Origin: an uncultured Clostridia bacterium
GTDB lineage: Bacteria; Bacillota; Clostridia; Christensenellales; Borkfalkiaceae
DNA length: 37,192 nt
Direction of reading: 5' to 3'
Assembly: GCA_944346655.1 (NCBI GenBank)
Contig: CALVMP010000009.1
Span: 1-37,192, forward strand
Positions within the stretch are counted from its first letter, which is position 1; each line of letters starts with the position of its first letter. The notes under the pieces are model-generated. The model did not search any database. It worked only from the letters and a program-made list of their open reading frames with translations, and was not told the DNA's origin. Of the stretch, positions 25,154 to 32,910 are shown piece after piece. Both the position numbers and the translations under genes were made by a program.

Positions 25154-25638
25154 GACTGCGCCAGAGGGCGAAGAGCATGACCGCGCCAGAGGGCGAAGAG
25201 CACAACGGCGCAGGCTATGAATATTATGAGCCCGAAGTACAAAAGGAACAGCCACCACTGCCACCCCACCCACGCGACTGCGGTGAAATGGACGTGCATG
25301 CCGATGTAAAGGAGGAGCAGACCGAGGCACATGAGCCCCGTGAGGATATATGCCCGCATGGAAAAACGGGCATATTTGCTCTTATAGATATTATCCCTCG
25401 ATTTTTGGGTGAGGACAGGCTTTTGGCTCTCCGTGCGCTCGCCGCGCAAAATCTCGTCGGTGGTCACACCGTACAGTTCGGCGAGGGCGGGCAGAAGGAG
25501 TATATCGGGCAGTGCCGTTCCCCTCTCCCACGCCGAGAGGGTGCGGTTGGATATTCCGAGTTTGTCCGCCACCTCCTGCTGGGTGTAGCCGTTGGCGCGG
25601 CGCAGGGTCGCCAGAAATTCGCCTATGGATTGTTTCAT
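25024..25638 (-). CDS. XRE-family HTH protein with membrane segments, truncated by frameshift
   Basis: As the sequence stands, translation from ATG 25638 gives 204 residues. Residues about 5-60 are an XRE helix-turn-helix (YTQQEVADKLGISNRTLSAWE), then ITTDEILRG-type linker sequence (here VTTDEILRG), and two membrane helices at about 97-113 and 125-145. After VVLFALWRGH the frame enters the extra repeat units and reads about 55 residues of Pro/Ser-rich sequence with no membrane character before stopping at 25024. The natural continuation is in another frame (24245-25153). The promoter at 25668-25696 and an AGGT sequence before the ATG suggest it is still expressed. It is likely a membrane-bound regulator. 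Confidence 0.75.
   Translation of the reverse strand: MKQSIGEFLATLRRANGYTQQEVADKLGISNRTLSAWERGTALPDILLLPALAELYGVTTDEILRGERTESQKPVLTQKSRDNIYKSKYARFSMRAYILTGLMCLGLLLLYIGMHVHFTAVAWVGWQWWLFLLYFGLIIFIACAVVLFALWRGHALRPLAQSCSSPSGAVTKTPPTTRAALSTFSVSDCALAPVSTPCPLSRSF
25128..25202. repeat. 25-bp tandem repeat, three copies, inside a coding region
   Basis: Copies are 25128-25152, 25153-25177 and 25178-25202. Copies 1 and 3 are identical; copy 2 differs by one base (ACTGCG for ACCGCG). Because 25 is not a multiple of three, each added unit shifts the reading frame. The unit has no stop codon in any of the three minus-strand frames. Confidence 0.95.
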
Positions 25639-25667
25639 TAAAAGTTACCTCGCGTATTTTTTCTTTA

Positions 25668-25696
25668 ATTCTATGCTTTCGGGAGGAAGAAAACAA
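25668..25696 (-). promoter_or_regulatory. Promoter of the repeat-containing HTH gene
   Basis: On the minus strand TTGTTT (25691-25696) is followed after 17 bases by TAGAAT (25668-25673). Transcription would start near 25661, leaving a leader of about 23 bases with an AGGT site. Confidence 0.6.
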
Positions 25697-25717
25697 GACG
25701 TGAGAGCCGGAATTTGT

Positions 25718-27079
25718 CTATGATTTGTGGAATAGCGCGGCTATGCGTTGGGGCTCGCCCTTTTTTAACCCGCCATAGTTTATTACGGCGGTCCTTTCAA
25801 AGCCGCTTAAAGGTGCGAGAAGATAGTCCGAAAGACAGCGCAGCCTTACCCCTCTTCTCTCCGCAAGTTCCCTGATTGCGCCGTCGGAGGGTGCCGAGGG
25901 GAGCTTTACGGTTAAGTGCAGACCCGAGCCCGTATCGTTGACCTCCGCCGGAAAGGGCAGCGAAGAGATTGCCGAAAGCACCTCCTGACGGATGGCGCGG
26001 AAATAGTTTTTAAGCCTGTTTATGTGCCGTTCGAAGAACCCTCCCCCTATCATGGCGGCGAGCGTCTTTTGCTCGAAGAGGGGCACGACGTTTGCCGCGG
26101 AGGAAAATAGATCGAGATATTTTTGCATGAGCTCGGGCGGGAGAACCATATACCCCATGCGCATGGAGGGCGCGAGCGACTTTGAAAAGGTGTTTATATA
26201 TATGACCCTGTCGGGGCAAAGTCCGAGCATGGACTGGAGGGGTTTGCCTACGAGGCGGAACTCGCTGTCGTAGTCGTCCTCAACTATATATGCTCCGCTC
26301 TCCCTCGCCCAGGCGATTATGCGCAGGCGGTTCGAAACGGGCATTACGGCGCCCGTGGGAAACTGGTGGGAGGGCGATATATGCAGGATATGTGCGGACG
26401 AACGCTCGACGGCTTCGGGATCGGCGCCCTGTTTTGTGACGGGAACGAAGGTGCAGTTTGCGCCGTTTAAGGAGTACGCGGAATGAATTTTGCCGTAGCC
26501 GGGGTTTTCGACGGCATACAGTTTGTCCCGCCCTATAAGCTGAACAATAATGCCGTAGAGATACTCCGCGCCCGCGCCGACGACAATGTTTGAAGGGTTG
26601 ACTTCAACCCCGCGCATGCGGTACAGAAGGGCGGCTATCTCATTCCTCAATGAAAGATCGCCGCGGCAGGGCACGCGCTCCAAAAGATGTTCGCCCTCCT
26701 CGGAGAGCACCGAGCGCATGAGCCGCGCCCACACCGAGAAGGGAAAGAGCTGCGCAGAAGCCGAGCCCGACACGAGGTCGAAGGCAGGTTTTTGAGAACA
26801 CACCTCCTCCGCTTCCCCTTCATGCTGCGCCGAGGGCAGCCGCGCGTTTACCTCGGCGACGAAATAGCCGCTGCGCTCCCTAGAGATTATATAGCCCTCG
26901 GCGAGCAACTGTTCGTAAGCCGTCTGAACGGTGATTACCGAAACGGAGAGGTCGGAGGCAAGGGCGCGCTTTGAGGGGAGTTTTTGACCGCTCGTTAAAT
27001 TACCGCGCAAAATATCGTCGCGGATGCGGCAGTAGAGCGAATAGTATTTGTTTTTGCCGTCAAGATTGTAGGTGAGCAT
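25718..27079 (-). CDS. MocR-type regulator (GntR HTH plus aminotransferase domain)
   Basis: The 453 residues join a GntR winged helix (about 10-75; LPSKRALASDLSVSVITVQTAY spans the recognition helix) to a class I aminotransferase-like domain. The pyridoxal phosphate lysine is Lys300 in NTFSKSLAPS; the upstream VEDDYDSEF segment and the PSHQFPTG segment are typical of the MocR/PdxR/GabR group. Such proteins sense PLP or an amino acid adduct rather than transaminate. Its promoter gives a leaderless mRNA, and repeated ACAATA sequences upstream may be its operator. The alcohol and aldehyde dehydrogenase operon lies directly upstream and could be a target (inference). Confidence 0.93.
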   Translation of the reverse strand: MLTYNLDGKNKYYSLYCRIRDDILRGNLTSGQKLPSKRALASDLSVSVITVQTAYEQLLAEGYIISRERSGYFVAEVNARLPSAQHEGEAEEVCSQKPAFDLVSGSASAQLFPFSVWARLMRSVLSEEGEHLLERVPCRGDLSLRNEIAALLYRMRGVEVNPSNIVVGAGAEYLYGIIVQLIGRDKLYAVENPGYGKIHSAYSLNGANCTFVPVTKQGADPEAVERSSAHILHISPSHQFPTGAVMPVSNRLRIIAWARESGAYIVEDDYDSEFRLVGKPLQSMLGLCPDRVIYINTFSKSLAPSMRMGYMVLPPELMQKYLDLFSSAANVVPLFEQKTLAAMIGGGFFERHINRLKNYFRAIRQEVLSAISSLPFPAEVNDTGSGLHLTVKLPSAPSDGAIRELAERRGVRLRCLSDYLLAPLSGFERTAVINYGGLKKGEPQRIAALFHKS

Positions 27080-27085
27080 ATTTTT

Positions 27086-27114
27086 ATACTACCACTCCGC
27101 GCAGAAATTTTCAA
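27086..27114 (-). promoter_or_regulatory. Promoter of the MocR-type regulator gene
   Basis: On the minus strand TTGAAA (27109-27114), a 17-base spacer and TAGTAT (27086-27091). Six bases separate the -10 from ATG 27079, which predicts a leaderless mRNA. Confidence 0.6.
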
Positions 27115-27116
27115 CT

Positions 27117-27157
27117 GATATTGTATGATTTTTCAAATCGACAATACCAGACAATAT
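27117..27157. promoter_or_regulatory. Candidate MocR operator (ACAATA repeats)
   Basis: ACAATA occurs at 27141-27146 and 27151-27156, one helical turn apart, and in inverse as ATATTGT at 27118-27124. The cluster lies just upstream of the regulator promoter. Direct-repeat operators are known for MocR-type proteins such as GabR. Confidence 0.45.
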
Positions 27158-27164
27158 AAAATAC

Positions 27165-27195
27165 GCGCCGCGAAAAAAGTGGACTTTCGCGGCGC
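27165..27195 (-). terminator. Terminator after the aldehyde dehydrogenase gene
   Basis: Perfect 11-base arms GCGCCGCGAAA (27165-27175) and TTTCGCGGCGC (27185-27195) enclose a nine-base loop. The minus-strand sequence after it is T-rich (GTATTTTATATT). It lies seven bases past the stop codon. Confidence 0.75.
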
Positions 27196-27202
27196 TTAAG
27201 GG

Positions 27203-28564
27203 TTATTTCATGAAGAATTTAATGAGTTTGGACTTGAACGAGGTGTAGGGGCTGTACCTTACGGGCATGTCAAACCACGTGGCTTTATCTACTATGGATT
27301 TTTTGTGGGTAAAACAATCGAAGCCGTCTTTGCCGTGATATGACCCCATGCCGCTTTCACCCACGCCGCCGAAGCCCATGGCGGAAGTTGCAAGGTGGAT
27401 TATAGTGTCGTTTATACAGCCGCCGCCGAACTGACAGCGGGTGGTGAGCTCGTTTGCGACCTTCCCGTTTGCAAACACATAGAACGCCAGCGGGTGCGGG
27501 TGTGAGTTTACGTCGGCGATGACGTCCTCTAAATTTTCATAGGTCATGACGGGGAGGACGGGTCCGAAGATCTCCTCGCCCATTACAGCGTCGTCGCGGG
27601 TGACGCCAGCCATTACCGTGGGAGCTATGCGGAGGGTTTTATCCTCCCTCTGCCCGCCGATTACCACCTTTTTATCGTCGATGAGCGAGCACACCCTGTT
27701 GTAGTGCTTGGGCGAGATTATTTTGCCGTAGGCGGAATTTTCGAGGGGGAACTCGCCGTACCGGCGCTCTATCTCCTTGCCAACGCACTCAATGAGCTTA
27801 TCCTTTACCGAGGAATGAACATAGATATAGTCGGGCGCGACGCAGGTCTGACCGCAGTTTAAAAACTTGCCGAAAACTATTCGCTTTGCGGCTAATGGTA
27901 TGTTTGCCGACTTATCGACTATGCAGGGCGACTTGCCGCCGAGTTCGAGCGTTACGGGGATGAGCTTTTCGGAAGCGCGGCGCATGACCTCCTTTCCGAC
28001 GGCGACGGAACCCGTGAAGAAGATTTTGTCGAAGGGCATGTCGAGAAGCGACGAATTTTCTGCCCTGCCGCCGAGCACGGTGGTTGCAAGCTCGGGAGGG
28101 AACGCCTCCTTTACAAGCTTTGCAAGAAGCTCACTCGTTGCAGGCGAGTATGCCGAAGGTTTTAAAATTACCGTGTTGCCCGCGGCGATCGCGTCGACGA
28201 GCGGTTCGAGGGAGAGCATGAAGGGGTAGTTCCAGGGGCTCATAACGAGCACGCAGCCGTAGGGCGAGGGCTTTACGTAGCTCTTTGCAACATGCTGCGC
28301 GAGCGGAGTTTTTACCCTTTTGCATTTTGAATAGCGCCTTACGTGCTTTATCATGAAATTAATTTCGGATAAAGTCATGCCGACTTCGCACATGTAACTT
28401 TCGGTCGCAGACTTGCCGAGGTCGATCTTTATTGCCTCGTAAATTTCTCGTTCATGCGCATATATGCTTGAACGAAGGGACTTTAAGGCTTTGATTCTCG
28501 CCTTTACGGGAAGGGTTGCTCCAGTCAGAAAATATTCCTTTTGTCTTTGTAAAAGCTGCTGCAT
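27203..28564 (-). CDS. NAD(P)-dependent aldehyde dehydrogenase
   Basis: This 453-residue enzyme belongs to the aldehyde dehydrogenase superfamily and is closest in length and pattern to class 3/fatty or coniferyl aldehyde dehydrogenases. The oxyanion Asn111 is in MSPWNYPF, the Glu207 general base in LELGGKSP, the catalytic Cys241 in NCGQTCVAPDY, and the Rossmann-type FFTGSVAVGK near 182-191. The C terminus has a basic hydrophobic tail (KSKLIKFFMK), which in class 3 enzymes can associate with membranes. Its start is four bases from the stop of the alcohol dehydrogenase, so the two are cotranscribed and probably interconvert alcohol, aldehyde and acid. Confidence 0.94.
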   Translation of the reverse strand: MQQLLQRQKEYFLTGATLPVKARIKALKSLRSSIYAHEREIYEAIKIDLGKSATESYMCEVGMTLSEINFMIKHVRRYSKCKRVKTPLAQHVAKSYVKPSPYGCVLVMSPWNYPFMLSLEPLVDAIAAGNTVILKPSAYSPATSELLAKLVKEAFPPELATTVLGGRAENSSLLDMPFDKIFFTGSVAVGKEVMRRASEKLIPVTLELGGKSPCIVDKSANIPLAAKRIVFGKFLNCGQTCVAPDYIYVHSSVKDKLIECVGKEIERRYGEFPLENSAYGKIISPKHYNRVCSLIDDKKVVIGGQREDKTLRIAPTVMAGVTRDDAVMGEEIFGPVLPVMTYENLEDVIADVNSHPHPLAFYVFANGKVANELTTRCQFGGGCINDTIIHLATSAMGFGGVGESGMGSYHGKDGFDCFTHKKSIVDKATWFDMPVRYSPYTSFKSKLIKFFMK

Positions 28565-28568
28565 TGAC

Positions 28569-29765
28569 TTACTCCTTTATGTCGTAATAGATGGCTTCGA
28601 GCCGGCGGGCGTTCATGAGTTTCGGAACGGGATAAAGGGGATTTGCCTCCCTGTCGGCATGCCTTGCAAGCTCGGGAATGTCCCCCTCCTCCACATGCAA
28701 TTTTGTGGGAATGCTCATCTTTGCGTTGAGATTCTCTATAAAGGCTATGAACTCCTCCGCCGCTCTCTTGTCGTCCGTCATAACGTCGGACACGCCGCTC
28801 TTTTTAGAGAACTTTGCAAGTTTTTTCTGCGCACTCTTTCCGTAGCGCTTTAAGACATAGGGAAGAATGACGGCGTTTGCAAGCCCGTGGGGGATATTGT
28901 ACTTTCCTCCGAGGGAGTGCGCGACGGCGTGTACGTAGCCGACATAGGAGATTGTGAAGGCGAGCCCCGCACAGTATGCGGCGTACTGCATTCTGCGGCG
29001 GGCGTGTTCGTTGCCGCCGTTCGTGTACGCCTCGTAGAGGTTGGAGCGGATTATGCTTACCGCCTCTACGGCGAGCCTGCGCGTTTTGCGCGTTGTGGAC
29101 CTGCCGATATAAGCTTCTACCGCGTGGGTCAGGGCGTCCATACCCGTAGTCGCAGTTATTGAAGGCGGCAGACCGATGGTCATTGCGGGGTCGATTATGG
29201 CATAGTGCGGCGCGAGGCAGAAGGAAATAATGGTGAACTTGTCGCGGGTCTTGTCGTCGGTAATTACGGCGGCGATAGTCGTTTCACTGCCCGTGCCCGC
29301 CGTGGTGGGTACGGCGATGAAAAGGGGAAGTTTTCCAAACACCTTCAGAACGCCGCGCATTTTATAGATTGACTTTTTGGGCTTTATAATGAGCGCGCCG
29401 GCCGCCTTGGCGCAGTCCATGGCTGAACCGCCGCCGACGGCAATAAGGCAGTCGCAGCCTTCCTCCTTAAAGAGTTTTGCCGCCGCCTGAACGTTCGATA
29501 CGGTGGGGTTGGCTACAGTTTCGGAATAGACAACGGATTCTACCCCCTCTTCCTTCATGGCGGAGATTAAGCCGTTGCACAGACCGAGTTTATAAACGGT
29601 GGGGTCTGTGACTATGAGTGCCTTCCTTTTTCCCTTTTCCTTAATTAATTTTGCCGCTTCTTTGCTTCCGCTTAAGGGTTTTGGCTGGCGGTAGGGCAGA
29701 AAGGGCAGGGCAAGATAAAACACGCCCTGATAGATTCTGCAATAGATTTTTTTGAAGATATTCAT
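28569..29765 (-). CDS. Iron-containing alcohol dehydrogenase
   Basis: This 398-residue protein belongs to the group III (Fe-ADH) family. The nucleotide site is GGGSAMDCAK at 111-120. The metal ligands are Asp210 and His214 in MDALTHAVEAY, His279 in VHAVAHSLGG and His293 in NIPHG, with the spacing seen in FucO-type enzymes. It would reduce an aldehyde or oxidise an alcohol with NAD(P)(H); the substrate is not predictable. An AAGGGGG sequence lies before the ATG and a TTGACA/TAAAAT promoter 20-50 bases upstream. The aldehyde dehydrogenase gene follows after four bases. Confidence 0.94.
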   Translation of the reverse strand: MNIFKKIYCRIYQGVFYLALPFLPYRQPKPLSGSKEAAKLIKEKGKRKALIVTDPTVYKLGLCNGLISAMKEEGVESVVYSETVANPTVSNVQAAAKLFKEEGCDCLIAVGGGSAMDCAKAAGALIIKPKKSIYKMRGVLKVFGKLPLFIAVPTTAGTGSETTIAAVITDDKTRDKFTIISFCLAPHYAIIDPAMTIGLPPSITATTGMDALTHAVEAYIGRSTTRKTRRLAVEAVSIIRSNLYEAYTNGGNEHARRRMQYAAYCAGLAFTISYVGYVHAVAHSLGGKYNIPHGLANAVILPYVLKRYGKSAQKKLAKFSKKSGVSDVMTDDKRAAEEFIAFIENLNAKMSIPTKLHVEEGDIPELARHADREANPLYPVPKLMNARRLEAIYYDIKE

Positions 29766-29792
29766 GACAAATTCCCCCTTGAGTTCAATTTA

Positions 29793-29821
29793 ATTTTAAT
29801 ATGCAGAGCAGGTTTTGTCAA
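29793..29821 (-). promoter_or_regulatory. Promoter of the alcohol/aldehyde dehydrogenase operon
   Basis: On the minus strand TTGACA (29816-29821), a 17-base spacer and TAAAAT (29793-29798). Transcription would start near 29786. The -35 box abuts the stop codon of the preceding gene. Confidence 0.75.
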
Positions 29822-29823
29822 GA

Positions 29824-31074
29824 TCAGCCCTGAACGAGACCGCCTCCGAAGGAATAGCGGAAGGTTGCGGTAGAGTCGCCGAAGTTTTCGTTGCCCACCC
29901 AGTATACCGTCTTTTGCGTGAGGTTATATACGACGCTGTGTACGGTTATGGAGTTGCTGTCGTCGTTGTTCCAGTTTCTCCTGCCCACTTCCTGAAGAAT
30001 GCGCATTGCCTCTTCCTCGTCCTCCACGACTCCTCCGAGGGCTGCAAGGCGGCTGTTGATGTGCTCGTAGCGGTCAACGCCCTTTGCATCCTCGCCCTCC
30101 GCATAATAGCCGGGAGTGATTATGAAGTTTGTGATTGCCTGATAATCAAACTGTGCGCCTGCGTGCATTTCGTCATACATTTCATTGTAATTGTAAATGA
30201 CGTTTAAAGTACGCGCCGAACCGTCGTTATCGCCTGTATCGGTTATGCCTGCGGCGGGAACCCACTCGACAATAGCGCTCACGCCAGAGGCGTCGGCTAT
30301 CATGTAGTGGAAGGATGTATTTGCCGAGTCGTGCAGGTTGTAATTTTTTATAAGCTCTACAGCTTCCTCGGTCGTAGATGCGTAGTCAAGAATCATTCGG
30401 AGCATTGTGGTTGAGGTGATATTGTCCTTTTCGGGATCGCGCTGATCGGTTGCAACGGTATCTGCTCCCTGGTAGGACATGAAAATTCCGCAGCTGACGC
30501 CCGCGTCGTTCACGCCGTCGAGGGGTGCGTAAGGGGAAGCGAGACAGGTGATCTTATCCATCAAGCCGCCGACGTCGCCCTCGGGGTCTATGCCCACATA
30601 ATTTAAATCGACAGTCGAGAAGGATGCGTGACGACCGTTGCCGGGATTTGTTATAGTGAGGCAGACGTTGGTTTTGGAGAAGTCGTAGTTTCTGCCGAAG
30701 AGATAATCTCCCGACTGCGTTCTGCAAATGAACGCCGAACAGCCGATATCCGACTCCTCTATTGTCATGTCGATGAGACCCTTTGTGATATTGCCGGTGA
30801 TAAAGTCGATGAGCTCGGAGTCGCTCGACGCACCGCCCTGTGCGCGGAATTCGTCGAAGTAGAACCCGCCCTTGACCTCCATTGAATAGATTGAGCCGTC
30901 CTGATGTTCGTCGTTGCGGGCGCGGAGGTGAGTCATGGACGCAACAGTTGAAATTTCGTTGCCCCATACGCACCACACCGTGATGCCGAGTGCGGCGGCG
31001 ATAGCTATTATTACTGCAAGAACTATGCAGAGCACGCGCAGCCATATACGTTTTTTAGGTTTTGTTTCTCCCAT
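29824..31074 (-). CDS. Membrane-anchored Ntn hydrolase (linear amide C-N hydrolase / C45-like)
   Basis: The 416-residue protein starts with a basic segment and one hydrophobic helix (about 11-36), an uncleaved anchor or signal. From residue 110 it matches the choloylglycine hydrolase/acyl-CoA:6-APA acyltransferase (C45, C59) group: candidate nucleophile Cys112 in IGCSAFICRT, then LFGRNYDFS at 125-133 with the conserved Arg-Asn-Tyr-Asp, and later the GVNDAGVSCGIF block. Such enzymes free the cysteine amine by self-cleavage and hydrolyse amide bonds such as those of bile salts, penicillin V or N-acyl amino acids. Here about 111 residues precede the cysteine. The substrate is unknown. AGGAG precedes the ATG. 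Confidence 0.82.
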   Translation of the reverse strand: MGETKPKKRIWLRVLCIVLAVIIAIAAALGITVWCVWGNEISTVASMTHLRARNDEHQDGSIYSMEVKGGFYFDEFRAQGGASSDSELIDFITGNITKGLIDMTIEESDIGCSAFICRTQSGDYLFGRNYDFSKTNVCLTITNPGNGRHASFSTVDLNYVGIDPEGDVGGLMDKITCLASPYAPLDGVNDAGVSCGIFMSYQGADTVATDQRDPEKDNITSTTMLRMILDYASTTEEAVELIKNYNLHDSANTSFHYMIADASGVSAIVEWVPAAGITDTGDNDGSARTLNVIYNYNEMYDEMHAGAQFDYQAITNFIITPGYYAEGEDAKGVDRYEHINSRLAALGGVVEDEEEAMRILQEVGRRNWNNDDSNSITVHSVVYNLTQKTVYWVGNENFGDSTATFRYSFGGGLVQG

Positions 31075-31102
31075 ATAATACTCCTTTTTTGGAAAATTTT
31101 TT

Positions 31103-31175
31103 GTTGAAAAATCAACTTATGTGATTATATACGTGCGTGGTGCGTCTTGTCAACCAAAATCGTTGATTTATCAAC
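31103..31175 (-). promoter_or_regulatory. Hydrolase promoter flanked by twin 14-bp palindromes
   Basis: On the minus strand TTGACA (31148-31153) and TATAAT (31124-31129), both perfect, are 18 bases apart. A 14-bp palindrome of the form GTTGA-N4-TCAAC lies on each side, at 31162-31175 (upstream of -35) and 31103-31116 (downstream of the start site). The centres are 59 bp apart. This is the layout of a repressor that bridges or blocks a strong promoter. Confidence 0.75.
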
Positions 31176-31192
31176 AATAAATAATTAAATAG

Positions 31193-31221
31193 CGAAAAAC
31201 CGCAGCCTGACGGCTGCGGTT
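31193..31221 (-). terminator. Rho-independent terminator after proS
   Basis: Ten-base arms AACCGCAGCC (31198-31207) and GGCTGCGGTT (31212-31221) enclose a four-base loop, followed on the minus strand by five T. It lies about 90 bases past the proS stop; the bases between (31222-31313) show nothing else. Confidence 0.85.
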
Positions 31222-31313
31222 AAAATTTGTGTTGGTTAAATGATATATTGGGGTCAATTGAGTTTTTGAGTTAATTTTTGCGCTCTGTGGAAGAGCTTTG
31301 AGAACACAGAAAA

Positions 31314-32750
31314 TCAGTATGCCCTTGCAAAAATTACGGTGTGTTTTGCCTTTTTGCCGCAGACGGCGCAGACCTCGTGGGTATTTTCCTCTGCAAAAAC
31401 TCTGGCGGTAGCGGCGGTTTGTTCCTTGATTTTATCCTCGCATTCGCGGCAGCCGCACCAACCGGCTTTGACGAAGTTGCCGCCCTCCACTCCCTTTAAG
31501 ATGCCTTCTGCGTCGTCGGCTTCGGTTATGCGTTCATCCCTGCGCACGCGGGCAGCTTCGAGCATGTCCTTCTGAGTGGTTGAAAGAAGGGTTCTGACCT
31601 CTTCGGCGACATTAGCCTTTGCATAGAAATCTTTTGTGCAGGTATCCCTTCTGAAGAGGACGACTTTGCCCTCCTCAAGGTCGCGGGGACCGACTTCTAT
31701 GCGCACGGGCACGCCGCGCATTTCCCATTCGTTAAACTTCCAGCCGGGGGAGTTGTCGCTATCGTCGAGCAACACGCGCACGCCGGCATTTGTGAGGCTT
31801 TCATAAATTTTCCTGCACGCCTCCATTACCCCGCCCTTCTTTGCGGCGATGGGCACGATGACCGCCTGGTAGGGAGCGACGACAGGGGGAATGACGAGAC
31901 CGCGCTGGTCGCCGTGAGCCATTATGAGGGCGCCGATAAGGCGGGTTGAAACGCCCCAGCTTGAGGTGTAAACGTACTTCTGCGTGCCGTCCTTATCGAG
32001 GAATTTTATATCAAATGCCTTGGCAAAATTCTGACCGAAGTAGTGTGAAGTGCCCGCCTGAAGGGACTTGCCGTCCTTCATCATTGCCTCCATGCCGAAG
32101 GTGGCTACGGCGCCCGCGAATTTTTCCTTTTCTGTCTTTCTGCCGGTGATTACGGGAATAGCGAGGCAGTTTTCGGCGAATTCCTTGTAGACGCCGAGCA
32201 TCTTCATTGTCTCTTCCAGCGCCTCCTCCTCGGTCGCATGGGCGGTGTGCCCCTCCTGCCACAAAAATTCAGAGGTGCGAAGGAAGGGACGGGTGGTCTT
32301 TTCCCAGCGCATGACGTTTGCCCACTGGTTGATGAGCACGGGAAGATCGCGGTAGGACTGAATCCACTTGGAATACATTGTGCCGAACATGGTTTCAGAG
32401 GTGGGACGAACCGCAAGAGGTTCTGCAAGTTCGCTGCCTCCTGCATGGGTGACTACTGCCACTTCGGGCGCGAAACCTTCGACGTGCTCAGCCTCCTTGG
32501 TGAAAAAGGACATGGGGATGAGCAGGGGAAAATAGGCGTTTTTGTGACCCGTGGCTTTGAAACGCTTGTCGAGCTCGCGCTGAATGTTTTCCCAGATGGC
32601 ATAGCCGTACGGACGGATGACCATGGTGCCCTTGACGGGACCGTAGTCGACGAGCTGGGTTTTGATTACCACGTCGGTGTACCACTTGGGAAAATCGGTG
32701 TTGATATCTGCTATCTGTTCTACAAAATTGCGGTTGTCGTTCTTTGACAT
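31314..32750 (-). CDS. proS: Prolyl-tRNA synthetase (type 3)
   Basis: ProS charges tRNA-Pro. The 478 residues lack the INS editing domain of the long bacterial form and match the shorter archaeal/eukaryotic-type (ProS type 3) enzyme found in some Firmicutes. Class II motif 2 includes RPFLRTSEFLWQEGH, preceded by LAVRPTSETMF; motif 3 is the GALIMAHGDQRGLVIPP segment. The anticodon-binding domain follows, then a C-terminal zinc-type domain with Cys residues in GWCGCRECE and VCAVCGKK, ending in the typical Tyr. AGAGGAG lies before the ATG. There is no T-box in its short leader, unlike pheS. Confidence 0.97.
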   Translation of the reverse strand: MSKNDNRNFVEQIADINTDFPKWYTDVVIKTQLVDYGPVKGTMVIRPYGYAIWENIQRELDKRFKATGHKNAYFPLLIPMSFFTKEAEHVEGFAPEVAVVTHAGGSELAEPLAVRPTSETMFGTMYSKWIQSYRDLPVLINQWANVMRWEKTTRPFLRTSEFLWQEGHTAHATEEEALEETMKMLGVYKEFAENCLAIPVITGRKTEKEKFAGAVATFGMEAMMKDGKSLQAGTSHYFGQNFAKAFDIKFLDKDGTQKYVYTSSWGVSTRLIGALIMAHGDQRGLVIPPVVAPYQAVIVPIAAKKGGVMEACRKIYESLTNAGVRVLLDDSDNSPGWKFNEWEMRGVPVRIEVGPRDLEEGKVVLFRRDTCTKDFYAKANVAEEVRTLLSTTQKDMLEAARVRRDERITEADDAEGILKGVEGGNFVKAGWCGCRECEDKIKEQTAATARVFAEENTHEVCAVCGKKAKHTVIFARAY

Positions 32751-32777
32751 AATATGCTCCTCTGATTATTCCGCAAT

Positions 32778-32805
32778 ATTATAACATAACTTTGCCCTAA
32801 CACAA
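32778..32805 (-). promoter_or_regulatory. proS promoter
   Basis: On the minus strand TTGTGT (32800-32805), a 16-base spacer and a perfect TATAAT (32778-32783). The leader would be about 20 bases, enough for the Shine-Dalgarno but not for a riboswitch. Confidence 0.6.
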
Positions 32806-32872
32806 ACTGTTTACGGGGTATTTTTACAAAGTTTTGGTCATTTAAAAATTACGGCAAACGCCTTTTATATAG

Positions 32873-32901
32873 TTGTCAACGGACGGTAAATATTGTATAA
32901 T
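32873..32901 (+). promoter_or_regulatory. Promoter of the phosphohexomutase gene
   Basis: TTGTCA (32873-32878), a 17-base spacer and a perfect TATAAT (32896-32901). The expected RNA start (about 32908) is three bases before ATG 32911, and there is no Shine-Dalgarno. Confidence 0.7.
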
Positions 32902-32910
32902 TTAAAATGT

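Noticed and set aside
25128..25202. The 25-bp repeat as a CRISPR array
   Set aside because: The units are directly adjacent with no spacers, lie inside a gene, and there are no cas genes.
25177..25641. Plus-strand open frame across the 25-bp repeat
   Set aside because: It is antisense to the HTH gene, which has a promoter, a start signal and a recognisable domain.
32751..32892. Possible T-box before proS
   Set aside because: The leader from the TATAAT at 32778 is only about 20 bases and contains no GGTGGTACC-type sequence.
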